Below the pieces are notes generated by a model that was not told where the DNA came from, ran no database searches, and saw only the letters and a program-made list of their open reading frames with translations. A stretch of DNA of 64,000 bases from CAYTWW01 sp043801855 (GTDB taxonomy: Archaea > Nanobdellota > Nanobdellia > Woesearchaeales > GW2011-AR15): contig JAZDLQ010000103.1 of NCBI GenBank assembly GCA_043801855.1, positions 6,916-70,915 of the forward strand, given 5' to 3'. Shown in pieces: positions 6,935 through 17,792 of the stretch (position 1 is the stretch's first letter; each line of letters starts with the position of its first letter). A program made the translations under genes and the position numbers.

Positions 6935-9900
6935 ATAATCAGGCTTCCGGGTGAAGCAGGATTCTACAATATAATAATAGACGGCAAAAAAGCATTTAGC
7001 GTTAATGTTGCAAAGTTTGACCTGAAATATAAAATCACAGATAAGACAGGAACCCAGAAAACGACATTCAAGCCAAATGGCGTTGCTTATTTTGAAGTAG
7101 AGGGCTATTCAAATGGCCAAAAAATAACAAACGCAACTGTTACTGCTAAAGTTACTGACCCAACTGGAACAATAAATACTGTTACATTTGTTGATACAAG
7201 CGGCTTATATAAGGGAAACACAAATGTCACCCAGACAACCCCAATCCAACTTAGGGCAGGAGATTATGTAGCTGAATTTATTATGAAAGATTCTTCAAAT
7301 AATGAGCAGACTATCAAAGGATATTTTACAGTTATGGGGCTTGATGTATCAGTTAAGCTAATTGAAAAGAGGCCTTATCCGACAGGTGATATCGCAGAGT
7401 TTGATATCACAGTTAAAAATCTTGAGACAGGAGCGCTATTAACACATAATAGTACATTATATTTAGTTGAAATAGAAAGCAATGGTAAATTATATGATAC
7501 AACTACAGCAGTAATTGCTGAGAATTCCGATACAACTAAAACATCTCTTTTGACGTTTCTGGTTCCGAATTTTGCCGACGGAAATTATTTCCTGAAAATA
7601 AAAGCAACAAATGGAGGGAAAGTAGGAAAAGGAACTGAATTTATTGAAATATCCAATACTGAAATCTATGCAGAATTATCAGATAATTTTGGAAATTACA
7701 GAAACCAGTTTAAGCCGGGAGAACTTGCAAAAATAACTGTTAGCTCTAATGTTAACCTGTCTTATGTCAACCTGAGTGTTTACGATAAAGGCAATAATAT
7801 CAAGTCAACTGCCAATGCAACAGCAAGCGCTGCAGGTGCGTCAATAACATTTAATGTTCCTGTAGCCCAGGACGGCTATTATGCGGAATTGACAATTATT
7901 ACGCAGTCAGGCTCATCCGTTAAACGCCAGGTATGGTTTACCGTGCAGAACTATTTTTCATTTTTAGACGTAAAAGATTTGAATAATAATCACAGGTTTG
8001 TTAACCAGCAGGGCTCTGAATTTTTAGCAGAGATAAATGTTGTTGACATAACATCAGGCCAGAATGTTGATGTATCAAGCTTCACATTTAAGATTAACAA
8101 AATAGTGAATGAAGAAACAAACGCAGAGTATACTAATTTTAAAGCAACAAGAAATACAACTTATACTGACGCGTCAACAGGCAGAGTAACTTATAATGTA
8201 ATTCCTCCATCTCTTCCAAACGGAATATATAGAATTGAATATACTATTGTGAATACTCTTGGCGAATCTTTCTCAGGCAATGGCTGGTTTGGAATTTCAG
8301 CTTTTGGCGTGACAGTCAGTACATATGATTCGACAGGACAGCAGAAAAGAGGATTTGCTGCCGGAAGCAATATTAATGTTTCAGTAACACTATCTAATTC
8401 GTATAACGGGACAGCAACAATAGTCAGGGAATTTTTTTCTGATGTTACATTCAATGTTTTAAATGGAAACGGCTCGGCTGTTCTCAATGCATCATCAGGC
8501 CAGATTCCAAGCCAATCAGGATTTTATGGCTTTGGAGTTGAAGTAGAAAATACAGATGGCAACAAGGGATATGGTGAAGGTTTTTTTGAAATAAAAAGCT
8601 TAAATTTTAAAAGCATAACAGCAAGAAGCAATGCAAAGTTTGCATCAAATGCATTAATTATTGCTGATATTGTGATGGAAAAAGCAGGGGAGCTTGTTAA
8701 TGAGACCAACGCCACATTATCACGGCTTGTTCGGCAAAGAGACGGTGCAGCATTATCTGCTTCTTCACTTTCATCATTATCTGATTCATTTGGCAGATCA
8801 ACCATAAACATTACTGCAAGCAGCCTTGAAAAGGGATTTTATTTTGCAGAATTAAAGGCAGTTAAGGGAACTGATACAACTTACGGAGGATTCGGTTTTG
8901 AAGTAGTTGAAGATAAAGTATCCATAACATTAAGCGACACAGACAGGATTTTTTCCCAGACTGAAAACATTGAAATTAGTGTTCTTGTGACATATCAGAA
9001 TGACACGCCTAAAAATAATGTAACAGTCAATTTAACATCGTTTTTAAATTTTAATACTTGGTCAACAGTTGCAGTAAATAAGCAGGCAACAACCTCAACT
9101 AGCGGCGTTGCAACATTCAGCGTATCCGCTGCAAACTATAACCCGGCCAGGTATGCGCCTGTTATTAATATTCCAGGCATGGCAAATGCAATTGTAGGGT
9201 TTGGAAACAGTGAATTTGAGGTTAAGCCTTTTTCAACAACAATTGTTTTTTCAGAAGGAAAAGATTATTTTGACACAGATGATACTATCACGATTAACGT
9301 TAGTGTCACAGGATCAGTCACTGTTAGTGCTGTTGTTACTGATAAAGCAGGAAATGCTGTTAATGTTGATTATTCTTATTCCAACAATGTATTAACACTT
9401 AATAATGACCTTGATCCAGGAGAGTATTTTGTTGAAGTGACAATTACCCAGAGCACAAGTACAGTATCAAAGACGCTTTGGTTCCAGGTTATTTCACCGG
9501 AAATACATCTTCAGCCTTTGCCAAATCCAAATTACCAGGAAACAGATACAATTAATTTTGATTACACTGTTTTTACAATAAGCTCTAACGGCTGGGCTCT
9601 TGCTAATGCAACAGTTAATATTACAGCAATAAAGAACTTATGGCAGGGAACAGAGGAAGAAGTCGGTGTCTTATTTAATGCAACAGAAGAAGACTCTTAT
9701 GCATTTGATTTAACCTCTTACGCACTTGAAAAAGGAGATTACCTTCTTGTATTTGAAGTAATAGGAAATCCAAATTTTGAAAACACGCTTTACTTTAGGA
9801 TATCAAAAGACGTTTCATTTAGTGCAAGTTCTAATGTGGCTTCAAATAATGTCTCAATTAATGTGACAACAACAGGATTTGGTTCTCCGCAGATTTTACT

Positions 9901-12900
9901 TGAAGGATACACTAATTTTGAATCATTCACTTATACATTAGTTGGAGGAACTCCTGTCTCAGCAGCAAATGCTCTGCTTAGCCTAAATGGGCTTTCAAAC
10001 GGCTTTTATCAGGCAAATATTAAAGTCACTGATGGAGCAGAAAACTATTATTTCAATACATTCTTTGATGTAAGGGTAAAAGATGTAACAATTGATGCTC
10101 CGGGAGAAGCCTTTGTTGGCGAGCCAGTACAGTTTAACATAACAGCAACTAGTGCCGGAGTATTCTGGGTGATTGACCCGTTCACTCAAAACATTGTACA
10201 GAAAACACAAGTCAGTCCGGGTTACACAGAACTCAATGTAACATTCAATTATCCAACCCATTATATATATAGCAGCGGCGTTGATAAGTGGGAGGCATTC
10301 AGGAACGGAGAAGATATTAATATAAGAAACGTTGGATTTGATGTAGTATGGCCTTATATGAATAACAGGTATATTCTGACAGGTGCGACAAATTTCACGT
10401 TTAATGTAAGCTCTGGAAAATATAATACACCAATGACATTAAAGCTGAAAAACCATTTTTCTGGAAATACAAAGACTTTATCAACATTAATGACAGCCCC
10501 AAATTCTGATTGGAAAGAATTTTCATACGATCTTGATGATGCGGTAGAGGGTCTTGGCTTGTCAAACGGCCCTCATGATGTTGAATTAACTCTGGAAGAT
10601 GGCTCAGCACAGCCTCCGAAGATGTATTTCTTTATTGACATTTTCCCAGATCAATACAATATGTGGGCATGGACAGACAGATGGGAATACAGGACAGGAG
10701 AGCAGATGACAATTAATATTGACATATTTGATATTTTATCTGGCTGGCAAAAACAGTCTCCGGATAATGTTTCACTTGAGTCATTATATGATTCATTCAG
10801 GCAGCCGGTGTCAGGAAGCCTTGGTTGGACTCAAGGGAATAATTTTGCAAATCTAACAATTGGAAGCAGCTGGGTAACAGGTAATTACCATGCTGAGCTA
10901 AAGCTTAATAAGAGCGATGTGCTTAGGACAGTTCCATTTGACTTTTATGTCAGGGGAAATGACAACTTAAAGCTATTCTGGCAGCAAAACAAATGGGATT
11001 ATTCATCAACAGAAACTTATCAGATATCAATTGATGCAAGAGACAAAGGCCTTGCTGCTGTTGGAGTTCCCGTTACATTGGTAGGATTTGAAATGCGGCC
11101 CGAAAACTGGAATGACACTCCGACTCCAGTAGAAATTAACGGGGCATATAATTTCTCAAACAACAATGTTACTGACGCAACCGGAAGAATAACATTTAGG
11201 TTAAATATTTCACAGGCGCAGCTTGGCAGTGGAGGATATAGCGCAAGAGTAAATGTTGGCGGCCAGCTTGTATGGCTTGACTTTAATGTGAGAACTTATC
11301 AGGTAGATGCATATCCTGAAGAGTGGGAATATGGCATTACAGATACAATTGAGATTAATGCAAGGGCAAGAAACATTGATACTTTTGCGCCAATTAATGA
11401 AAACGGAAACGTAACAATAATTAAAATAAGAAGGCATGAGCAGGGAAACTGGATGCCGCAGGATATTCCACTTGAAAGCTTTGGAATTTATGATGCATCA
11501 ACTGATGTTTTTAATGGTGAAGCATTGATAGAAATGTCTGCAAATCAGACTGCCCTTGCTCTTGAAAAAGCTTATGATTTTGAATTAGAGCTGCTGATGA
11601 ATCTGACAGGGAGTGGAGTATCCAAAGGATATGTATGGTTCAAGCTTTCAAACTCAGATAAGCCGGCAGCAACAATTGTTGATAACACTGGATCTGAACC
11701 GGATGCGTATTTTGCAGGCCAGAATTATACACTGAGAGTAACTGGTGCAACTTCTGCAACACTAAGAAATATGTGGGGCCCGCAGTCTATGAATTATAAC
11801 AAGGCGCTTGTTAATAATAGCGGAACTTTGCAGACAGATTTCTATAGTCCGCAGTCTCCTGGAATGTATACCCTTGAAATAGAGATAAGGCGATCAGAAG
11901 GATTTCCTGAATTCATCTATCAGGATTTCCAAATTGGCGGAGACACACAGTTAGACCTGTGGCTTGAGGAGTCATCAGTTGTTCCTGAAGTCAATTTTAC
12001 AGTAGGATTATTTTTGATGGGAAAAGGAACTGATCCATTTTGTAATCCTGAATATGGCTGTAATCGACCAATGGATAACTGGTTTGGTCCGCTGGGAAAT
12101 AAGACTGTAAGGCTTACTGCAATAAAAGACCTCGATACATTCACCTTGATTAACAAGACCAATCTGAATATTGCCGCAACAACTAGTGACTTTCCTGACT
12201 GGATGCTCGTTGCAAACACTCCAGGTGAGGGATGCGGCGGGTTTGATACAGAGCAGAATTGCACGGATGAAGGCTGCAGCTGGATTGTTGATGGGTATTG
12301 CGAGCCTAAATTCGATGGATGTATTTACGGCGACACAAATACCTGCCAGAATGTTCACGGTTCTGATTGTGTGTGGAATATTGATCACTGCCAGCCTAAG
12401 ATGTCTGGAAACTGCCAATACGGAGATAGCGGCACATGTGAATCCGTTGATCATGCAGCAGATTGCCAATGGATTGAGCAAGACGGTCACTGTGAAGGAG
12501 AATATGATACGAGCCAGGATAATCAGGGGCAATTCATTTCACAAGGTGAAGAGCCTGGAAGAGCTACTTTCAACCTTCATCCAACCATTCTTAACCTAAC
12601 AGCAGGCAAGAGTTATGATATAATCTTTAGCTATATTAGCGATGATGGTGAAGAAACTGAAGGAAAACTTGCAATACAGGTTGAAAAATTCCATGTCGCA
12701 ATTTCAAGAGGCGAAGAAAATCTTGCAGCAAATACTTTACAATATGTATGGATGAAAACAGCTAATCTATACGGCGCTCCAATTGCTAACTGCACAATAT
12801 CTTTCAGCGCATTATATAGCGCAAAAGACTATAAGCTTGTGAAGACTTTAAGCATCAGCGGCAACTCAAGCACTGAAGGCAACTATATCTTTACGTACAC

Positions 12901-15900
12901 GACACCAAGCCTTCCCGGAGAGTATCTTGTTGAGGGTCAAGTGACATGCACTGTTGACAGTGTGCCGGTGACGCAGAAGATTGCATATTTTGTAGATGTC
13001 AGCGCAAAGAATTTAGAAGTTGACATGAAGACAAGGTTCAAGGAAAATGAAAACATCAAAATACTTATCACAACAAAGGATAGGATGGGCAATGCAATTC
13101 CTCAAAGGCTTGATATTAACTTGTATCATGACAGGGAAGACTATCCTGCGCCAATATATTCACTTGGCGGTTCAGATTGCACAGTTCTTGATGCAAACCA
13201 GGCATGGGATTTAAGGACAGAACAAGTTAGCGAAACAAATAACAGGATGGAAATTTCTACTGATGAGACAGGAAAACTAGAGCTAGAGCTTTGCGCCATG
13301 CCAAATGGCGCTTATATGATAGACATCTTTCCATTGCTTGATTTTGCAATGATGGATGAAGGTCCAAAAACAGAAGGCAAGGGAGATAACTTTGGCTTTT
13401 TTAGCGATTTCATGGTAGGTCCAGGAGAAGTAATAATTACAACAAATTTAACATATATGGTAGGTGATACTGTTGTGCTGAATATATCTGCAACTGATGA
13501 TAACAACAACCCACTTAATGGAACACTTGTTGCATCAGAATCAATCCAGGAAATATATAGCCAGAATGGAGAAACAGATATACTCGTGCATCAGAATGAT
13601 TCCATTGACCTATCATTGACGGGCGGAAGCATCCTATTACAATATGTTATCCCGCCAAACGGCACTTATGAAGAGAATGATTCTGTTGTTATGGATATCA
13701 GGGCTGCTCCTGTTGACGGAAGCATTATGCTTGAAGATAACCTAGGGGAAAAATACTCTTTTAACAACCTGCTCTATACAATTAAAAACAGCAGAATTTC
13801 AGAGTTAAGTGTTTCACAAAGTGTTAAGGCAAACAAGCTGATTAATGTATCTGTGAGAACTGAAAACACCAACCGCTACAAAGTGGAATTCGGCATATTT
13901 TTCTTAAAAGACAACACTAATAAGGAAAAGTCCTGGAAAGTTCAGGGCGGCGTGTTCCTTGCAAATGTATCCGGCCAGAATTACAGCGAAGGTGTTTTTC
14001 AGGTACTTAGCCCAAAAGAGCCAGGGACATATTATCTTGCAATTCCAATCTATGCTCTTGGAACACCAATGGATGACATTGCAACAGCCACTGAGCTTTT
14101 GATAGCGCCTGTTGAAGTTACTCTGGATCTTGCAAATGTGTCTGGAATTTTAACTGAGCTTGACGGGTCAACAGCAATCCAATCAGCGCTTGTAAGGATA
14201 GGTAAAAAGGAAGTATACACTAATTCAACAGGCGGATTTGAAATGCTTGTTCCAAAAGGCAAAGCAAGTATAGAAATTGAGCGAAAGGTTAACGGCGAAT
14301 TAAAGCAGACAATGAAGACTCTTGAATATGATTTTGTGAATGACACTGTAGTTGATGTTAATTTCTATGGCTTTTTGCTAAATGGCACGCTTCAGCAGAC
14401 CATATTTAATATCACCAGCCCAAGTACAGACTTATCAACTATGAAGATAAGGATAAATGTATCTGTAAATAACACTGGCTACCAGAACTTCACAAACTAT
14501 ACTATCAAGGCAGTTGCAAGCAGCGGAGAAGAGATAAAAATTGAAAGTGTTGAGCCTATTGAAAAAGAGTATGTGTTTTTCAGGAACCTCTATGCAGGCT
14601 TTGAGACAGGCAGCTATGAACTTAATGTTAAATTCAAGGCAGAATACTGGAACAGCTCTTCTTATGTTTTGGTTAATAATATAGAACTGAATTCAACAGT
14701 AGGAGCAGTCCTTGAAAAATCTTATGAAGTTGAGACATATGCTGTAGCAGGTGATTCTCTGGACAATGATGGAGACTGCTCTGGAAACAGAACCAATGCT
14801 CCGGATTGCACACCCCAACAAGGAACAATTGGTATTTGTATTGATGAGGAAGAGAATAACAATAAAGATGATGACTGTGACGGAAAGATTGATGAAGATC
14901 TTGAAGGCATGAATTATTTTGAATGGTGCGGAAATGGTTTTTGCGCAGGAAGCGAAGTGTATAATTGCTTTGAAGATTGTGCAACAGGCTATTGCGGAGA
15001 TAATGTCTGCTCTTCTACAGAAACTTATATGTGCGTTGAAGACTGCGGCGGAACAAACTGCACGCCGTTAAACACATGTGCAGGCGATGGTTCAGCATAT
15101 TTCTGCAACAACTGGGGAACCCTTGAGCCTGCAAACTGGTGCCAGTCACAGTGTAATTCTGATAATTGCTGGGCTTGTTCTACTGAAGAGTGCGTAAGCA
15201 AGGGATGCACTCTTGGCAGCGAAGGGCAGAATAGTTGGTGTTATAAATTAGAAGTATGCGGTGATAATTCATGTCCTGCATGCACTTCATTTAGCGCCTG
15301 CGATGCAACTTCATCATGCCAATGGGAAGTTGATTCATACAGCCCAAATGGCGGATGGTGTGAAAGGCCATGGAACTGTGACAATGAATGCGCTGCATGC
15401 ATGGATCAGTCAAGTTGTGATGCATCTACTGCAACAATGGGAGAGAGTGGATGTGCTTGGAAAGTTGAAGGTTTGGGTTCATGGTGCCAGTGGAATATGT
15501 CTTACGCACCACCTTCCGGAGGAATGGGCGGTATCATTGAAAACCTATGGGTAGACTCAAATTTCTCAAAAGGAGATTATCAGGCTCTTGAGGATTGGCA
15601 ATGCTATTCTGACTATTGCGGCGTAGAAAACCAGGCAGGAAACTACTATATTATGCTATCAATGGGAACAACAAATGTTGATATTAAAGTAAACGGAGCA
15701 TATTTTGCGACAATAAATAATAGCAACGGCAACTGGGGAAAGAAATGGACTAATACAACATATGCATTTTCTAACGGTACATATTTAATCGAAATCTTTG
15801 ATAAAATCGGGCCTGATTACGTTGCATGGAACGTCACATTTGGCGACCAGACTGGAATTGGAAACATCATAATAAATACTATGGGAAACAGCAGCAGTAA

Positions 15901-16570
15901 CAAAATAGCTGATGCATACAATGAATCTGGAAAAGAAGTTTGTGATGGAGAGGGTAACTGCTATCTTGTAACTGGAGTAGGAATATCTGGAAATTATTAT
16001 GTTACTGTTGAACTGTATCAGGGAGATAGTATCAATGTAACAGTTAAAGACAGCAACAACAACCAGAATATCTATGCATTGAATAGTATCCCAAGACATG
16101 GTTATTACAGTACTCCTGCAATAAGTTTCCAGAACAACAAACAATACATAATTTACGTTCAGGATAATGTAAATACTGGTGTTGAGCAGTTCTGGGCTGT
16201 TGGTGTTGGTTCATGGGTTAGTTCGCCATTCAGATATAACTTAATGCCTATATCAGCAAGCCCAATGTGTGTTGAGAACGGCTCTGTTGCAACAGTTGAA
16301 TATGCAATTACTAATACAGCATATAAGGATTCATTGTTTAATGTGACTTATGCATTTAATACAACAACCGGGATTAATACTTACGATCAGCTTGTCACAT
16401 CTGTTGATTATGGGATGCCTCCAAATTTCTTGGCGACTCAGTTTTACAATCTGAATATTTGGTCTGCTGGTTCCTCATATAAATTAAATGTGACTGTTAG
16501 AAACAGCGAAAATCCAAGCGTAAACCAGAATTATACATGGATTATTAATGCAGAAGCATCTTGTCCTTAG
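6935..16570 (+). CDS. giant secreted multi-domain surface protein, main piece (after the in-frame stop; first ATG 7283)
   Basis: Continues in the frame of the signal-peptide piece at 6419. If used separately, the first ATG is 7283, giving 3,095 residues with no signal peptide. It consists of more than fifteen beta-sandwich modules of about 90-110 residues. Their openings share a 'Y/F-x-x-G/T-D-x-I-x-I-x-V' pattern, and some begin 'W-x-Y' (RWEYRTGE, KWDYSSTE, EWEYGITD). A first Cys-rich block at 12230-12510 has 'C-x-W...C' repeats. A second, at 14770-15510, has a DxDxD calcium-type segment (NNKDDDCDGKIDED), CGNGFC/CGDNVC repeats and PSI-like 'SSCxW' units. There are many N-x-S/T sequons and no C-terminal membrane helix, so it is secreted and held by other means. 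Probably an adhesin or S-layer-associated protein. Confidence 0.8.
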   Translation: MIRLPGEAGFYNIIIDGKKAFSVNVAKFDLKYKITDKTGTQKTTFKPNGVAYFEVEGYSNGQKITNATVTAKVTDPTGTINTVTFVDTSGLYKGNTNVTQTTPIQLRAGDYVAEFIMKDSSNNEQTIKGYFTVMGLDVSVKLIEKRPYPTGDIAEFDITVKNLETGALLTHNSTLYLVEIESNGKLYDTTTAVIAENSDTTKTSLLTFLVPNFADGNYFLKIKATNGGKVGKGTEFIEISNTEIYAELSDNFGNYRNQFKPGELAKITVSSNVNLSYVNLSVYDKGNNIKSTANATASAAGASITFNVPVAQDGYYAELTIITQSGSSVKRQVWFTVQNYFSFLDVKDLNNNHRFVNQQGSEFLAEINVVDITSGQNVDVSSFTFKINKIVNEETNAEYTNFKATRNTTYTDASTGRVTYNVIPPSLPNGIYRIEYTIVNTLGESFSGNGWFGISAFGVTVSTYDSTGQQKRGFAAGSNINVSVTLSNSYNGTATIVREFFSDVTFNVLNGNGSAVLNASSGQIPSQSGFYGFGVEVENTDGNKGYGEGFFEIKSLNFKSITARSNAKFASNALIIADIVMEKAGELVNETNATLSRLVRQRDGAALSASSLSSLSDSFGRSTINITASSLEKGFYFAELKAVKGTDTTYGGFGFEVVEDKVSITLSDTDRIFSQTENIEISVLVTYQNDTPKNNVTVNLTSFLNFNTWSTVAVNKQATTSTSGVATFSVSAANYNPARYAPVINIPGMANAIVGFGNSEFEVKPFSTTIVFSEGKDYFDTDDTITINVSVTGSVTVSAVVTDKAGNAVNVDYSYSNNVLTLNNDLDPGEYFVEVTITQSTSTVSKTLWFQVISPEIHLQPLPNPNYQETDTINFDYTVFTISSNGWALANATVNITAIKNLWQGTEEEVGVLFNATEEDSYAFDLTSYALEKGDYLLVFEVIGNPNFENTLYFRISKDVSFSASSNVASNNVSINVTTTGFGSPQILLEGYTNFESFTYTLVGGTPVSAANALLSLNGLSNGFYQANIKVTDGAENYYFNTFFDVRVKDVTIDAPGEAFVGEPVQFNITATSAGVFWVIDPFTQNIVQKTQVSPGYTELNVTFNYPTHYIYSSGVDKWEAFRNGEDINIRNVGFDVVWPYMNNRYILTGATNFTFNVSSGKYNTPMTLKLKNHFSGNTKTLSTLMTAPNSDWKEFSYDLDDAVEGLGLSNGPHDVELTLEDGSAQPPKMYFFIDIFPDQYNMWAWTDRWEYRTGEQMTINIDIFDILSGWQKQSPDNVSLESLYDSFRQPVSGSLGWTQGNNFANLTIGSSWVTGNYHAELKLNKSDVLRTVPFDFYVRGNDNLKLFWQQNKWDYSSTETYQISIDARDKGLAAVGVPVTLVGFEMRPENWNDTPTPVEINGAYNFSNNNVTDATGRITFRLNISQAQLGSGGYSARVNVGGQLVWLDFNVRTYQVDAYPEEWEYGITDTIEINARARNIDTFAPINENGNVTIIKIRRHEQGNWMPQDIPLESFGIYDASTDVFNGEALIEMSANQTALALEKAYDFELELLMNLTGSGVSKGYVWFKLSNSDKPAATIVDNTGSEPDAYFAGQNYTLRVTGATSATLRNMWGPQSMNYNKALVNNSGTLQTDFYSPQSPGMYTLEIEIRRSEGFPEFIYQDFQIGGDTQLDLWLEESSVVPEVNFTVGLFLMGKGTDPFCNPEYGCNRPMDNWFGPLGNKTVRLTAIKDLDTFTLINKTNLNIAATTSDFPDWMLVANTPGEGCGGFDTEQNCTDEGCSWIVDGYCEPKFDGCIYGDTNTCQNVHGSDCVWNIDHCQPKMSGNCQYGDSGTCESVDHAADCQWIEQDGHCEGEYDTSQDNQGQFISQGEEPGRATFNLHPTILNLTAGKSYDIIFSYISDDGEETEGKLAIQVEKFHVAISRGEENLAANTLQYVWMKTANLYGAPIANCTISFSALYSAKDYKLVKTLSISGNSSTEGNYIFTYTTPSLPGEYLVEGQVTCTVDSVPVTQKIAYFVDVSAKNLEVDMKTRFKENENIKILITTKDRMGNAIPQRLDINLYHDREDYPAPIYSLGGSDCTVLDANQAWDLRTEQVSETNNRMEISTDETGKLELELCAMPNGAYMIDIFPLLDFAMMDEGPKTEGKGDNFGFFSDFMVGPGEVIITTNLTYMVGDTVVLNISATDDNNNPLNGTLVASESIQEIYSQNGETDILVHQNDSIDLSLTGGSILLQYVIPPNGTYEENDSVVMDIRAAPVDGSIMLEDNLGEKYSFNNLLYTIKNSRISELSVSQSVKANKLINVSVRTENTNRYKVEFGIFFLKDNTNKEKSWKVQGGVFLANVSGQNYSEGVFQVLSPKEPGTYYLAIPIYALGTPMDDIATATELLIAPVEVTLDLANVSGILTELDGSTAIQSALVRIGKKEVYTNSTGGFEMLVPKGKASIEIERKVNGELKQTMKTLEYDFVNDTVVDVNFYGFLLNGTLQQTIFNITSPSTDLSTMKIRINVSVNNTGYQNFTNYTIKAVASSGEEIKIESVEPIEKEYVFFRNLYAGFETGSYELNVKFKAEYWNSSSYVLVNNIELNSTVGAVLEKSYEVETYAVAGDSLDNDGDCSGNRTNAPDCTPQQGTIGICIDEEENNNKDDDCDGKIDEDLEGMNYFEWCGNGFCAGSEVYNCFEDCATGYCGDNVCSSTETYMCVEDCGGTNCTPLNTCAGDGSAYFCNNWGTLEPANWCQSQCNSDNCWACSTEECVSKGCTLGSEGQNSWCYKLEVCGDNSCPACTSFSACDATSSCQWEVDSYSPNGGWCERPWNCDNECAACMDQSSCDASTATMGESGCAWKVEGLGSWCQWNMSYAPPSGGMGGIIENLWVDSNFSKGDYQALEDWQCYSDYCGVENQAGNYYIMLSMGTTNVDIKVNGAYFATINNSNGNWGKKWTNTTYAFSNGTYLIEIFDKIGPDYVAWNVTFGDQTGIGNIIINTMGNSSSNKIADAYNESGKEVCDGEGNCYLVTGVGISGNYYVTVELYQGDSINVTVKDSNNNQNIYALNSIPRHGYYSTPAISFQNNKQYIIYVQDNVNTGVEQFWAVGVGSWVSSPFRYNLMPISASPMCVENGSVATVEYAITNTAYKDSLFNVTYAFNTTTGINTYDQLVTSVDYGMPPNFLATQFYNLNIWSAGSSYKLNVTVRNSENPSVNQNYTWIINAEASCP

Positions 16571-16581
16571 AGGTGAATGAA

Positions 16582-17760
16582 ATGAAAAAAATAGTAATAG
16601 CCGTTTTTTACTTGTTTGTTTTAGTTTTTAGCGCATCTGCTGCAACTCTTTCATGCCAGCAGATAAGTGAAACAAGCCAAAGTATTCCTCAATTTTCGAG
16701 TAGCACTATTGAGATAAGATGCAGCGCGTCAGGAGGAACAGTAAGTAATATTCAAATAACTCCAAATAGCAATCCTTCAACAGGATTAACTATTACAAGC
16801 AGCCAGACTATCAGCAGTTCGATATCTGATCAGTCAAGCAGTACTGCAAAGTGGAGTGCAACCGGCGATTCGCCAAACACTTACACTGTTTCTTATACTG
16901 TATCAAGTGATGGCACAAACTCATGGAGCGGCGCCTCCACTACAACAGTTAGTGTTCCTTCACCTGCCCAGCTTAGCGTTGAATATGTTCTGCCTCCAAG
17001 TATCTTTGCACCGGCAGTTGAAACGCTTGATTTCCAGATAACAAACATTGGAGGAACAAGTGCCACAAACGTGAAGATGAAATTAAATAATGGCTCTCTT
17101 TACACATATCCAACCTCAATTGAAGCAGGAGCATCAGCCTCATACAGCTGGACAAATTCAACTGGATTTAATGTATCTGGTGAATACACAACTTATGTTT
17201 ATATTGCAGATACATTGCATGACAGCGTAACAGCAACAGTTTTGACAGGAGAGGAAGGCATAAATGCAACAAGCGGCTGGAGCCTTATAAGTTATCCAAA
17301 GCAGCCTGATAATACAAGCGTTGTCCATGCAGTTGAAGACATATCTTCTATCTTTACTATAATTTATAGATATGATGGTGGCGTCACATGGAAATCTTAT
17401 GACGGCCCTGGTGGCTCTCCTGACACATTAACAACAATATCCTCTGCAAAAGGTTATTGGCTTAAAACAACTCAGTCAACACAGCTGAATTTTACAGGAA
17501 CAGAGGTATCAAGTATGCAGATAAATCTAACAAGCGGCTGGAATCTAATAGGATATCCGAAATCTACAACTACTAATTTAACAACTACAATGGCAGATAT
17601 ACTTAACAATGTAGATACTATTTTCAGGTTTGATGGCGGTGTCACATGGAAATCTTATGACGGGCCTGGTGGTTCTCCCGACACATTGACAACACTTACT
17701 CCTGGAAAAGGTTATTATGTAAAAATGAATAATGCAGATACTTTATCAGTGATAAACTAA
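16582..17760 (+). CDS. secreted GWNLI-repeat protein, copy 1
   Basis: The ATG at 16582 follows GAGGTGA by six bases; that site overlaps the stop of the giant gene, so the two are translationally linked. A signal peptide ends at 'FSASA'. Residues about 20-120 are Ser/Thr-rich beta structure, followed by a CARDB-like segment ('LDFQITNIGGTSATNVKMKL'). The C-terminal third holds two copies of a roughly 75-residue unit: 'SGWSLISYP' / 'SGWNLIGYP' at the start, 'RYDGGVTWKSYDGPGGSP' in the middle and 'GKGYYVKM' at the end. I know no function for this unit. The paired gene downstream is a YadA-head-like protein, and the same pair recurs at 19696-22104. Confidence 0.85.
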   Translation: MKKIVIAVFYLFVLVFSASAATLSCQQISETSQSIPQFSSSTIEIRCSASGGTVSNIQITPNSNPSTGLTITSSQTISSSISDQSSSTAKWSATGDSPNTYTVSYTVSSDGTNSWSGASTTTVSVPSPAQLSVEYVLPPSIFAPAVETLDFQITNIGGTSATNVKMKLNNGSLYTYPTSIEAGASASYSWTNSTGFNVSGEYTTYVYIADTLHDSVTATVLTGEEGINATSGWSLISYPKQPDNTSVVHAVEDISSIFTIIYRYDGGVTWKSYDGPGGSPDTLTTISSAKGYWLKTTQSTQLNFTGTEVSSMQINLTSGWNLIGYPKSTTTNLTTTMADILNNVDTIFRFDGGVTWKSYDGPGGSPDTLTTLTPGKGYYVKMNNADTLSVIN

Positions 17761-17792
17761 TAGGTATACAGTAAGAAAAAGGATATAAAAAA

